From Deltaproteobacteria bacterium (GTDB taxonomy: Bacteria; Myxococcota_A; Polyangia; JACPQR01): a stretch of DNA of 48,879 nucleotides. The translations under genes and the position numbers were made by a program. The stretch covers positions 1-48,879 of the forward strand of contig JACPQR010000185.1 in NCBI GenBank assembly GCA_016190375.1, read 5' to 3'. How positions within the stretch are numbered: position 1 is the stretch's first letter; every line of letters starts with the position of its first letter. The notes under the pieces were generated by a model. The model did not search any database and had not been told where the DNA came from. It was given only the letters and a program-made list of their open reading frames with translations. Positions 40,279 through 48,879 of the stretch are shown piece after piece.

Positions 40279-42189
40279 CTACCGGAACGTCAGCCCGCAG
40301 CTTCGCTGGGCGCCGATGGCGTGTACGACGGGAGTGGATCCGTGCACGCCCGTCGAGAGAATGGCGCGAATACCGAGGTACGCGGCGTCGTCGTCGTCGC
40401 CGAGCGCGTCGGCGAGGGGCGCCGGCGAGGAGTCCGGCGGAGCCACCGCCACGTCCACCCACCGCGCGGCCGCCAGGTCCTCGAGCGAGTCGGCCGCGCG
40501 CACCTGCAACGTGAGCGCGGTTCCGGTCTCGGTCTCCGCCTCCCAGACCAGCCGGACCCACCTCGTGTCGAAGTCGGCGGAGCAACCCTCGACGATCGTC
40601 TCCCACGATCCGAGCGGCGACCCGACGTTGCGAAGCTGGGTCCCGGTCATGTCCGAGTACGTGTACGGCCGGTTCAGACAGTTGCCGTCCGCCGTGTCGC
40701 AGTCGGCGAGCACTCTCTCGGACTCGAGGGTCTCGGGGTCCGTCACGGTGAGGTAGCCCCAGTTCGGAACTCCCCAGATCAAGCCGTCGAAGTCGACCGC
40801 GATTCCGCGCGAAGTGGCGTCGGGCAAATCCACGACCTCCAGCGTCTCCGTGTCGATCCTGCATGTTCCACTACCGCATCCGCCGACCCAGACGAAGCCG
40901 TTCAGATCCGCGGTGATGCCCGAGCCGTACCAGTTCTGCAGGCGGGTCCACGTCGCCTCCACGGGGTCGTAGAAAGCGACCCCGCCGCCGATCCAGACCC
41001 GGTCATCGGGTGCGACCGTGATGCCGTACGGGGACAGGTTAGGGAACACCTCCCAGTCCTCGGGATCGTAGGTGTCGAAGCGGCACACCATGCCGTCGTA
41101 CATGCAGGAGGTCCAGAGGTTTCCCTGGCTGTCGAGCGCCGCGCCGTAGATCCCGCAGGGGCAGGTCGCCTCGAGCCCCGTGGGCTCGCCGGTCTCTCCG
41201 TCGAGCTCGACGTAGCGTTCCTCGTAGGTCAGCCCTGCCCACACGACCTCGCGGGGAGCGCCGCCCTCGACCTTGACCTGGGCGGCGATGCCCCGAGCGG
41301 CAGCGAGCATGTTCTCACCGACCTCCGTCCGCCAGGCCACGCACTCGTCCTCGCCCCACTCGAGGACGTCTCCTCCGCCGCTCGAGGTCTCCACGATTCC
41401 GTCGCCGTCGAGGTCCGGGCAGTCGTGCTCGAGGATCTTCACGACCGCCGGTTGTCCATCCCCACCGGGACCGTAGCTGGCCCGATTGCCGATGTACGCG
41501 TGACCGAGATAATCGACGCTCGTCCGGGAGGGATCGTCGGTCGTGGCGTCCGGCCCGGTACGGTATCGGCCCCGCTCGATCCGAGCATCCGTGTCGATCA
41601 GCGACACGGTGCCCTCGGGGCTGTTGGCGATCCAGATCACCCGCAGCGCGAGCTGGTCTCCCGTCAGCACCAGGGCGCCCGGATCACGGATGGCGACCGC
41701 GGTCGAGTTGCTCTCGTCCGGCTCGAACGGCGTTTGCCCATCCGCGTGGCCCCACTCGATGGTCGTGCAGTCGTCGTTGCAGTCACCGCACTCCGAGAGC
41801 ACGCCCTCGTCCACCTCGCCGTCGCAGTCGTTGTCGAGGTCGTCGCAGGTCTCGTCGGCTGGCAGGATCTCGCCCGCGCAGGAGGTCCAGCGCCCGTCCA
41901 TGCAGCGTCGCAGGCCCGCCTTGCAGGCGCCCACGTCCGCCGCTTCGGCATCGCCGCTGAAGCACGGAACGGGCTCGACGGCGTCGCACGGGCAGCCCAC
42001 GGCCAGCGGCTGGTCCTCGCAGTCGCACTCCCCTCCGGCGCACGGATCGCCGCACTCGGGCGGGAGCTCGCCGTCGGCTCCGGCGCATGGATCGCCCCCG
42101 GGCGGGTGGCTCTTGCCGCCGCAGTCACAACCGGAGCAGAGCCAGGCTGAGGCAAGACACAAGTGTGCCAAGAGGCTTGGCCGCATCAT
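40279..42189 (-). CDS. Vgb-like beta-propeller lipoprotein with a MopE-like unit
   Basis: 636 aa. Signal MMRPSLLAHLCLASAWLCSGC with lipobox CSGC. A Cys/Gly-rich part (about 22-115) is followed by one MopE-type unit (CDDLDNDCDGEVDEG). A propeller (about 150-540) has blades like VIWIANSPEGTVSLIDT, GAALDSQGNLWTSCMYDG, GITVAPDDRVWIGGG, GITADLNGFVWVGGCGSG and GIAVDFDGLIWGVPN, similar to virginiamycin B lyase-like or NHL propellers. The C-terminal 100 residues form a beta-sandwich. Tandem ATGs (42189, 42186). Surface binding protein is inferred; lyase activity is not claimed. Confidence 0.9.
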   Translation of the reverse strand: MMRPSLLAHLCLASAWLCSGCDCGGKSHPPGGDPCAGADGELPPECGDPCAGGECDCEDQPLAVGCPCDAVEPVPCFSGDAEAADVGACKAGLRRCMDGRWTSCAGEILPADETCDDLDNDCDGEVDEGVLSECGDCNDDCTTIEWGHADGQTPFEPDESNSTAVAIRDPGALVLTGDQLALRVIWIANSPEGTVSLIDTDARIERGRYRTGPDATTDDPSRTSVDYLGHAYIGNRASYGPGGDGQPAVVKILEHDCPDLDGDGIVETSSGGGDVLEWGEDECVAWRTEVGENMLAAARGIAAQVKVEGGAPREVVWAGLTYEERYVELDGETGEPTGLEATCPCGIYGAALDSQGNLWTSCMYDGMVCRFDTYDPEDWEVFPNLSPYGITVAPDDRVWIGGGVAFYDPVEATWTRLQNWYGSGITADLNGFVWVGGCGSGTCRIDTETLEVVDLPDATSRGIAVDFDGLIWGVPNWGYLTVTDPETLESERVLADCDTADGNCLNRPYTYSDMTGTQLRNVGSPLGSWETIVEGCSADFDTRWVRLVWEAETETGTALTLQVRAADSLEDLAAARWVDVAVAPPDSSPAPLADALGDDDDAAYLGIRAILSTGVHGSTPVVHAIGAQRSCGLTFR

Positions 42190-42300
42190 GATCTTGATTC
42201 ATTGGCAAGCCGCGTGCCGGCTGACCGGGGCGTCTGCTTCGAGCGTTTCGCGCGAGTCTGGTGATGGCTCGGCTCACCAGGGTGAGCTTCGCGCCGGGTG

Positions 42301-42332
42301 GCCTCGGGGCCGCCCTCGGGCGGCCCCGAGGC
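42301..42332. terminator. Perfect 14-bp hairpin downstream of glutamate dehydrogenase gene
   Basis: Arms GCCTCGGGGCCGCC and its exact complement around the loop CTCG. No T-run follows, so it may be a Rho-independent-like stop without a tail, an RNA-stability hairpin or a REP unit. A TGCCATGGCA palindrome lies between this and the next hairpin. Confidence 0.5.
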
Positions 42333-42352
42333 CCGCCGTGCCATGGCATGCG

Positions 42353-42384
42353 GGTCCCGCGGCCGCTTGGGCGGCCGCGGGACC
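42353..42384. terminator. Second perfect 14-bp hairpin
   Basis: Arms GGTCCCGCGGCCGC and its exact complement around the loop TTGG. It is the closer of the pair to the glutamate dehydrogenase stop at 42401 (minus strand). The two hairpins have the same size and loop length but different sequence. Confidence 0.5.
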
Positions 42385-42400
42385 ACCCACGCCCCTGGCG

Positions 42401-43831
42401 CTACGGGAAGATCCCGAGGTCCTCGTAGCAGCGCGCGATCTTGTGGATGGCGCTGAGCATGGAGGCCTTCCTGAGGTCGAGGCCCAGGCCAGCTCGTAGC
42501 CCAAGCGTCCTGAGCTCGCTGTAGGCGCGGATCATCGTCTCCTCGAGACCCGAGCGGACGATATCCTCCTCGTCGGGTCCGCGGGCCATGGCCTCGACCT
42601 CGCCCGGGGTGAAGTCCCGACCCAGGAAGGCGCCGATCCCGTGGAGAAGTCGCTGGTGGGACTGCTGCTCGTACCGTTTCTCGAGCCTCCCGAAGCGGAC
42701 GTGCGAGAGGTTCTTGACCCACTCGAAGTAGGAGACCGTGACTCCACCCGCGCCGAGGTAGACGTCGGGCAGGACCAGGACGTTCCTGCCGAGGAGGATC
42801 TCGTGCGCGGCAGCCGTCGTGGGCCCGTTGGCCGCCTCGGCCACGATCCGCGCGCGAATCTTCGCGGCGTTCTCGACCGTGATCTGGTTCTCGAGCGCCG
42901 CCGGCACGAGGATGTCGCAGTCGAGCTCGAGCGCGAGGTCGGTGCGCGGCAGGTCGGTTGCTCCCGGAACGCCGAGGATCGATCCGGTCTCGCTGCGATG
43001 AGCGAGCACCCTATCGAGATCGAGGCCTCCCTCCGCATGGATGGCGCCTTCCCGCTCCGCGAGACCGACGAGAATCGCGCCCGCGTCCCGGACGAAGCGG
43101 GCCGCGTGCGAGCCCACGTTGCCGAGGCCCTGGACTACGACCCGCTTGCCCTCGAGGCCCGCGGACAGGCCGATCGCCTTCATGTCCTCCGCGACCGAGC
43201 AGGCCTCCCTCAGCCCGAACATCACGCCCAGGCCCGTGGCCTCCCGCCGTCCGCGGATCCCGCCGAGGGGCACGGGCTTGCCGGTGACGCATGCCAGCGA
43301 GCTCAGCTTGTCTGCCGTGATGCTCTGGTACGTGTCCACGATCCAGGCCATCTCGCGCTCGCCGGTGCCGTAGTCGGGCGCCGGGACGCCGATTCCCGGT
43401 CCGATGAAGTTCTTCTTGTACAGCTCGTAGGCATAGCGCCGCGTGATTCGCTCGAGCTCGGCCGCCGAGTAGCTCTGCACGGGGATCCGCACGCCACCCT
43501 TCGCGCCCCCGAACGGAACGTCCACGATCGCGCATTTGTACGTCATCAGCGCCGCGAGCGCCGAGATCTCGTCCTCGTCGACGATCTCGGCGTAGCGGAT
43601 TCCGCCCTTCGTCGGCAGCTTGTGGTGGCTGTGCTCGGCCCTCCATGCCTGGACGATCTCGATCGATCCGTCATCGCGTTTGAATGGAAACGTGATCCGG
43701 TAGACGCCATTGCAGCGGCGGATCTGGCCCAGAAGGCCTCGGGGGTACGAGGTCAGGGCCGCCGCCTTCTCGAACGCCTGGTCGACCTGCTCGAGGAGGC
43801 TCGTCGGCTCGGGGGCGGCGGCCGGGCTCAC
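42401..43831 (-). CDS. gdhA: Glutamate (Glu/Leu/Phe/Val family) dehydrogenase
   Basis: 476 aa. Interconverts glutamate with 2-oxoglutarate and ammonia using NAD(P). Substrate residues are in HHKLPTKGGIRYAE and the catalytic Lys in DVPFGGAKGG. The Rossmann motif is VVVQGLGNVGSHAARF (about 235-250). The NAANGPTT-type segment is AEAANGPTTAAA. Length is a little over the usual 410-450 because of an extended C-terminus (to CYEDLGIFP). A stand-alone metabolic gene with strong hairpins behind it. Cofactor choice (NAD or NADP) cannot be read with certainty. Confidence 0.93.
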   Translation of the reverse strand: MSPAAAPEPTSLLEQVDQAFEKAAALTSYPRGLLGQIRRCNGVYRITFPFKRDDGSIEIVQAWRAEHSHHKLPTKGGIRYAEIVDEDEISALAALMTYKCAIVDVPFGGAKGGVRIPVQSYSAAELERITRRYAYELYKKNFIGPGIGVPAPDYGTGEREMAWIVDTYQSITADKLSSLACVTGKPVPLGGIRGRREATGLGVMFGLREACSVAEDMKAIGLSAGLEGKRVVVQGLGNVGSHAARFVRDAGAILVGLAEREGAIHAEGGLDLDRVLAHRSETGSILGVPGATDLPRTDLALELDCDILVPAALENQITVENAAKIRARIVAEAANGPTTAAAHEILLGRNVLVLPDVYLGAGGVTVSYFEWVKNLSHVRFGRLEKRYEQQSHQRLLHGIGAFLGRDFTPGEVEAMARGPDEEDIVRSGLEETMIRAYSELRTLGLRAGLGLDLRKASMLSAIHKIARCYEDLGIFP

Positions 43832-43890
43832 GACCGCAACATGTCCATGGGCGGCCGGTGCGCCCTACGCTGTCACACGAGTGCAGGAGT

Positions 43891-46800
43891 TCACGAGAGT
43901 CCGAGCCCGAGCCGCAGCGCCTCGCCGTCGACCTCGAGCTCGTGGCTCGAGGCTCCCGGGCCGGGCTCGCGCCGGAAGAGGATCTGTAGGGCGAGCGTCT
44001 CCTGCGCCAGCTCCTGGGCGCGTGGCTCGAGGACCGCGATCAGTCGCTCGGAGCCCGCGATCGTCAGGGCGATTCGCGCCGTGTACTCGAGACCGCGCTC
44101 CTTGCGCACGGCCTGGATCCGCGACAGGACCTCGCGGTACAGGCCCTCGTCGACGAGGTCGGGCGTGAGGGTCGTCTCGAGGAGCACCACGCCCGCTCGT
44201 CCCGTGGCCGCGGCGTAGCCGGGCAGTGCCTCGACCGAGACCTCGACGTCGTCCCGCCCGAGCTCGATCGACTCGCCCTCGACGTCGACGACGCAGCGAC
44301 CCTTCTCTTCGAGGGCTGCGCGGAGCGCCATCCCGTCCGCCGAGCCCAGGGCTGCCTTCGCGGCCTGCATCTTCTTTCCCAGCCGCCGGCCCAGCGCCTT
44401 GAAGTTCGGCCTGACCACCCATCGCACGAGGCCCTCCGCGCTCTGGCGGAGCACCAGCCGATGGACATTCAGCTCCTCCTCGACGAGCGCACGATGTCGA
44501 TCGAGGATCTCCGCGACGCCCTGCGCGGCGACGACCACCTGCGCGCTCTCGAGCGGCTGGCGTACCTTCAGCTTCTGGGCCGTACGCACGGCCAGGCCCA
44601 GCGACACCACCTCGCGCACCGCCGCCATCTCGGCGGACAGCACCTCGTCCACGGCCCGCGTGTCGGCGTCGGGATACGAGGCCAGGTGGACGCTCTCGGC
44701 CACGGATCCGGTCGGAACGGCGAGGTCCTGCCACATCTCCTCCGTCGCGAAGGGCAGGAAGGGGGCGAGCAGGCGCGCCAGCGTCGTGAGGCATTCGTGG
44801 AGCGTGAAGTGAGCGTCGAGCTTGTCCTGATCGAGGCCGCTCTTCCAGAAGCGGTCGCGGCTGCGGCGGACGTACCAGTTCGAGAGGCCGTCGACGAGCT
44901 CGGTCAGTACCTGCGTCGCCTCGTGGACGCGGTACCGATCGAGGAGCTCGGTGGCCTTTCGCGTCGCGATCGCGAGCTCCGAGAGGATCCACCGGTCGAG
45001 CATCGCCCGCTCGGAGGCGGCCCTTCGTCCCGCCCCATTCGCGACGGGGTCGAACGCGTCGATGTTCGCGTAGATGGTGAAGAACGCGTAGACGTTGCGC
45101 AGCTTGAGCGGCAGCTCCTTCTGCAATGCCCGCACGGACGAGAGCGAGTGACGCGTGTTCGACCAGGGCGGGTTCGACGCGAAGAAGAACCAGCGGAACG
45201 CGTCGGCTCCCGGCGCTGGCGCCGTGCGGTCCTCGAGCACGACTCTCTCGCCGGCTGCAAGCCGCGGCACTTCTGCCGGCAGCACCTTCGCCCCCCGCGG
45301 CCCCTCCGAGACGCGCAGGCGGTCGCAGAGCGCTCCGCCGACCGCGACGACCCGTCGAGCGAGACCCTTCTTGCCGCGCACGGTCACGGTCGCGGCCGCG
45401 CCTGGCGCATCCGCGCGAGAGATCGCCAGCGTCGGCGAGCCGGAGAGGTCCAGACCGTCGAAGTCCTCGGGGCAGATCTCGGCGACGCCGTCGGCGAGGG
45501 AATCGTCCCGGACGACGGCGAAGTCCATCTTGACGCGATCGACGATCACCTCCGGCGGCGTGTAGTTGCCCTTGGACTTGGACTCCTTCTTTCCCTCGCG
45601 ATCGCAGACGTGCCCCAGCACCATGCACGTGCGGAACGGATGCGGCGAGGTCCTGGCAGGGTCCAGACCGAAGCGCTTCTGGGTCTCGTCGTCGAAGACC
45701 AGGGTCGAGATCATCAGGAGCGAGTAGAACCAGCCGCGTGTCTGGTCGATGGCCTCGCTGATGAAGTCGGCGGGGAACGCCCTGACCAGCTCGGCCGTCC
45801 CGCGGTGCGGGAACCCCCACTGCGCAAAGGGCATCGCGCCTGAGTCGAACCAGCAGTCGATGACCTCGGGGACTCGGCGGTACACGCCCGGCTCTCCGGG
45901 CCGCGTCCACGTGACCTGGTCGATCCACGGCTTGTGCACGCGCAGGTGCGGCGAGAGCGATGGATCGCGGCGCTTGTCCTCGTCGAACTTCGCGAACGCG
46001 TCGGGGTTCTTCTCGAGGATCTGGCTGACCGACGCCGGCGCGTCCATGGCACCCGTCTGGTCGTTGACCCAGATGTTGAGGGGCGTTCCCCAGTAGCGCT
46101 CGCGCGAGAGCGCCCAGTCGACGTTGTTGGCCAGAAAATCGCCGAACCGACCCTCCTTGATGTGCTCGGGCAGCCAGTCGATGGCGCGGTTCTGCGCGAT
46201 GGCGCGGTCGATGAGCGCCGTCGTGCGGATGTACCAGGCAGGGCGCGCGTACTGGATGAGCGGGTCCTGCTCGGCGCGGACGCAGAACGGATACTCGTGG
46301 CGAATCTGTTCTGCGTGCAGGAGCGACCCCTGCTCCTTCAGCTCGCGCACGAGATCGCGGTCGACCTCCTTGACGAAGCGGCCGCGGTACCGCTCGGGCG
46401 CCTCCTCCCCGAACTGCCCGTCGGGCTCGACCGCGCAGAGCAGGGGCAAGTCCTCGGGTCGCGCGAACCTCTGCCTCTCGGACCTGAAGAGGTCGAAGTC
46501 GACCTCGCCGAACGCCGGCGCCTCGTGGACGATGCCGGTGCCCGTGTCGAGCTCGACGAACGGCGCGTCGAGCACCCGCCACAGGAGGTGCTCGGGCCGG
46601 CCGTCGGCGAGCGGCGCCCTGGCGTCCCGAAGGTGCCCGTACCAGTCGAAGGGCGGACGGTAGCGCTTGCCGACGAGGTCTTCGCCCCGGAGCGTACGCT
46701 CGATCGGGAGCTCCGCTCCGAGCTTGGCCGCGACGGCCTGGCGGAGAGTCTCGGCGAGGATCAGGCGCTCCTCACCGAGCCGCACCACGACGTACTGGAC

Positions 46801-47526
46801 CTCGCGTTTGACCGCGGCGAAGGCGTTCGACGGGAGAGTCCAGGGCGTGGTGGTCCAGACGACGAGGCTCGTGCCCGGTTCGTCGACGAGGGGGAAGCGG
46901 ACGTAGACGGAAGGATCGTCGACGGCCCGGTACCCCTGGCCGACCTCGGCCGCCGACAGCGCCGTCCCCCCGCGCGCCCACCACCAGACGACCTTGTGCC
47001 CCTGGTAGAGCAGGTCCTTCTTGAAGAGCTCGGACAGCGCCCACCAGACCGACTCGACGTAGCTCTCGTGGAACGTGACGTACGCGTCGTCGAGGTCCAC
47101 CCAGAACCCGATGCGCTTCGTCATGTGCTCCCATTCGGCCGTGTACCGGAAGACGCTCTCGATGCAGCGGCGGACGAAGGGCTCGACGCCGTACGCCTCG
47201 ATCGCGGCCTTGCCCGCTATCCGGAGCTCCTTCTCGACCTCGACCTCGACCGGGAGCCCGTGGGTGTCCCACCCGGCCTTTCGCGGGACGTTCTGCCCGC
47301 GCATCGTCCGGTATCGCAGGAACAGGTCCTTGATCACCCGCGTCAGGACGTGGCCGTTGTGCGGAAGGCCGTTCGCCGTCGGCGGACCCTCGTAGAACAC
47401 GAAGGTCGGCGCATCGGGCGGGTTGCGTTTCAGGGACTTCTCGAAGATGCGGCGCTCGGCCCAGAGGTCGAGGACGCGATTTTCGAGGGCGACGAAGTCG
47501 GTGACCGGCGTGACCTTGGCGAACAC
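43891..47526 (-). CDS. ileS: Isoleucyl-tRNA synthetase
   Basis: 1211 aa from GTG 47526, where the sequence starts like family members (VFAKVTPVTDFVALENRVLDLW). ATG 47601 would add 25 unlike residues and overlap the divergent hicB start. The HIGH-type motif is GLPHNGH (about 54-59) and the KMSKS-type motif is KESKSKGN (about 640-648), both with one changed position. Other class I marks are GWDTHGLPVEVEVEK, WTTTPWTLPSN (editing domain entrance) and the anticodon-binding part with RWILSEL and NWYVRRSRDRFW. The length is that of the longer, eukaryote-like IleRS group rather than the E. coli-like 940 aa. Confidence 0.95.
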   Translation of the reverse strand: MFAKVTPVTDFVALENRVLDLWAERRIFEKSLKRNPPDAPTFVFYEGPPTANGLPHNGHVLTRVIKDLFLRYRTMRGQNVPRKAGWDTHGLPVEVEVEKELRIAGKAAIEAYGVEPFVRRCIESVFRYTAEWEHMTKRIGFWVDLDDAYVTFHESYVESVWWALSELFKKDLLYQGHKVVWWWARGGTALSAAEVGQGYRAVDDPSVYVRFPLVDEPGTSLVVWTTTPWTLPSNAFAAVKREVQYVVVRLGEERLILAETLRQAVAAKLGAELPIERTLRGEDLVGKRYRPPFDWYGHLRDARAPLADGRPEHLLWRVLDAPFVELDTGTGIVHEAPAFGEVDFDLFRSERQRFARPEDLPLLCAVEPDGQFGEEAPERYRGRFVKEVDRDLVRELKEQGSLLHAEQIRHEYPFCVRAEQDPLIQYARPAWYIRTTALIDRAIAQNRAIDWLPEHIKEGRFGDFLANNVDWALSRERYWGTPLNIWVNDQTGAMDAPASVSQILEKNPDAFAKFDEDKRRDPSLSPHLRVHKPWIDQVTWTRPGEPGVYRRVPEVIDCWFDSGAMPFAQWGFPHRGTAELVRAFPADFISEAIDQTRGWFYSLLMISTLVFDDETQKRFGLDPARTSPHPFRTCMVLGHVCDREGKKESKSKGNYTPPEVIVDRVKMDFAVVRDDSLADGVAEICPEDFDGLDLSGSPTLAISRADAPGAAATVTVRGKKGLARRVVAVGGALCDRLRVSEGPRGAKVLPAEVPRLAAGERVVLEDRTAPAPGADAFRWFFFASNPPWSNTRHSLSSVRALQKELPLKLRNVYAFFTIYANIDAFDPVANGAGRRAASERAMLDRWILSELAIATRKATELLDRYRVHEATQVLTELVDGLSNWYVRRSRDRFWKSGLDQDKLDAHFTLHECLTTLARLLAPFLPFATEEMWQDLAVPTGSVAESVHLASYPDADTRAVDEVLSAEMAAVREVVSLGLAVRTAQKLKVRQPLESAQVVVAAQGVAEILDRHRALVEEELNVHRLVLRQSAEGLVRWVVRPNFKALGRRLGKKMQAAKAALGSADGMALRAALEEKGRCVVDVEGESIELGRDDVEVSVEALPGYAAATGRAGVVLLETTLTPDLVDEGLYREVLSRIQAVRKERGLEYTARIALTIAGSERLIAVLEPRAQELAQETLALQILFRREPGPGASSHELEVDGEALRLGLGLS

Positions 47527-47599
47527 GGCCCGGTAAGGTAGCAGAAAGCGGCGGGTCGCACCGGCGCCGCCGAGCTCGTCAGGCGGGCTATACTGGGGC

Positions 47600-47851
47600 A
47601 TGCCTCACGTCTACAAGGTCCCGCTCGTGCTTACCCCTCAGCCCGAGGGAGGCTTCACCGTCACCAGCCCAGTGCTGCCGGAGCTGGTGACGGAGGGCGA
47701 CTCCGTCGACGAGGCCATCGACAACGTTCGCGACGCCCTGAGGGCCGTGCGAGAGATCTACGAGGACCAGGGCAGGCCGTTCCCGCCGAACCTCGAGCAG
47801 GACGCCGATCGCACTCCAATCTGGTTCGAGCACGTCGTAGACGCCGCGTGA
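47600..47851 (+). CDS. hicB: HicB-like antitoxin
   Basis: 83 aa. The sequence YKVPLVLTPQPEGGFTVTSP, LPELVTEGDSVDEAIDNVRDALRAV is the partial RNase H-like fold of HicB. It lacks an added DNA-binding domain at the C-terminus, so autoregulation may be weak. The stop overlaps the GTG start of hicA (GTGA). It is divergent from ileS with a 73-bp gap. Confidence 0.88.
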   Translation: MPHVYKVPLVLTPQPEGGFTVTSPVLPELVTEGDSVDEAIDNVRDALRAVREIYEDQGRPFPPNLEQDADRTPIWFEHVVDAA

Positions 47852-48059
47852 GATACCGCGACGTTGCCCGCAAGCTCGCCGCCCTCGGCTGCCAGGAGCT
47901 ACCGCGTCGCGCCGGTGGTTCGCACGGAAGTGGATGAACCCTGCCACGGCTCGCACGACGGTCGTTCCGGACTGGGGCGCGAAGGAGCTGAAGCACGGCA
48001 CCGTTCGTGCCGTCGTCCGTCAGCTCGGCATCGACTGGGAGGACTTCGAAAGGGCCTGA
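47848..48059 (+). pseudogene. hicA: HicA toxin gene with a one-base frameshift
   Basis: From GTG 47848 the frame reads VRYRDVARKLAALGCQELPRRAGGSH, the HicA N-terminus with its conserved GGSH catalytic His, then GSG and a stop at 47935-47937. Adding one base after about 47925 restores RKWMNPATARTTVVPDWGAKEL and LKHGTVRAVVRQLGIDWEDFERA to TGA 48057, a full HicA C-terminus. So the family sequence is complete except for a one-base loss (or read error) near 47923-47926. If real, the toxin is dead and hicB is orphaned. Confidence 0.8.
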
Positions 48060-48081
48060 GCTGCGACGACCCTGGCCCGCC

Positions 48082-48879
<798 letters not shown>

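Noticed and set aside
43865..46582. A 905-codon open frame on the minus strand inside ileS, and several long plus-strand frames opposite it
   Set aside because: They overlap the complete IleRS in other frames, are Arg/Ala/Gly-rich without any domain, and arise from high third-position GC.

Overview
The window is 48.9 kb of very GC-rich, gene-dense DNA with no rRNA, tRNA, CRISPR array or intact insertion sequence that I can see. The gene content suggests a large-genome, predatory or soil/aquatic Myxococcota-type (former Deltaproteobacteria) organism: many lipoproteins with Asp-rich linkers, MopE-like Cys/Asp repeats, Ser/Thr kinases with PEGA or TPR partners, an FHA-sigma54 activator, hybrid histidine kinases and a PATAN/DUF4388 protein. 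This is inferred from gene families; no marker gene fixes the taxon. Both ends of the window lie inside GAC-GCN (Asp-Ala) hexanucleotide repeats of truncated lipoprotein genes, so it may be a contig broken at these repeats.

Layout. 1-5.4 kb: four lipoproteins with acidic linkers (a partial Cys-rich protein, a TSP3/VWA protein, a GH25-like/FN3 protein on the minus strand, and a glycine-rich-domain protein). 5.4-6.7 kb: an AAA/DUF4143 ATPase. 6.8-9.6 kb (minus): an unusual 529-aa lipoprotein overlapping a MopE-like lipoprotein. 9.7-12.2 kb: an Asp-box propeller fused to a TolC-like domain, overlapping a gene for a stand-alone copy of that domain. 12.5-13.6 kb: a lectin-like lipoprotein and a mazF remnant. 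13.6-17.8 kb (minus): Cys-rich lipoprotein, QueG with an apparent CTG start, Ser/Thr kinase and TPR protein. 17.9-19.4 kb: half a glycosyltransferase and a CBS-pair protein. 19.4-24.0 kb: three histidine kinases with a small membrane protein between two of them. 24.0-27.9 kb: CapA-like protein, beta-barrel protein, trypsin-like lipoprotein and two envelope proteins.

27.9-33.1 kb is a signalling block: a PEGA-bearing Ser/Thr kinase (with HCD in place of HRD) divergent from a PEGA lipoprotein, a Cys-rich lipoprotein and an FHA-sigma54 activator. 33.1-35.9 kb: a possible ATPase 5' remnant with a palindrome upstream, then an overlapping trio of lipoprotein, YVTN-type propeller lipoprotein and diheme cytochrome c. 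35.9-42.2 kb: HAD hydrolase, then on the minus strand a Vgb-like propeller lipoprotein, a small Cys-rich lipoprotein, a PATAN-TPR protein and a lipoprotein with eight CGNCGT-type repeats. 42.3-47.5 kb (minus): glutamate dehydrogenase followed by tandem perfect hairpins, and isoleucyl-tRNA synthetase. 47.6-48.1 kb: hicB with a frameshifted hicA. The window closes with a truncated Cys-rich lipoprotein.

Two themes recur. Many exported proteins share a lipobox or signal peptide, a low-complexity Asp-rich spacer and a binding or enzymatic head, as expected for a large surface-display repertoire. Many operons are joined by 4-nt start/stop overlaps (ATGA, TTGA, GTGA and one CTGA), which helps decide non-ATG starts.
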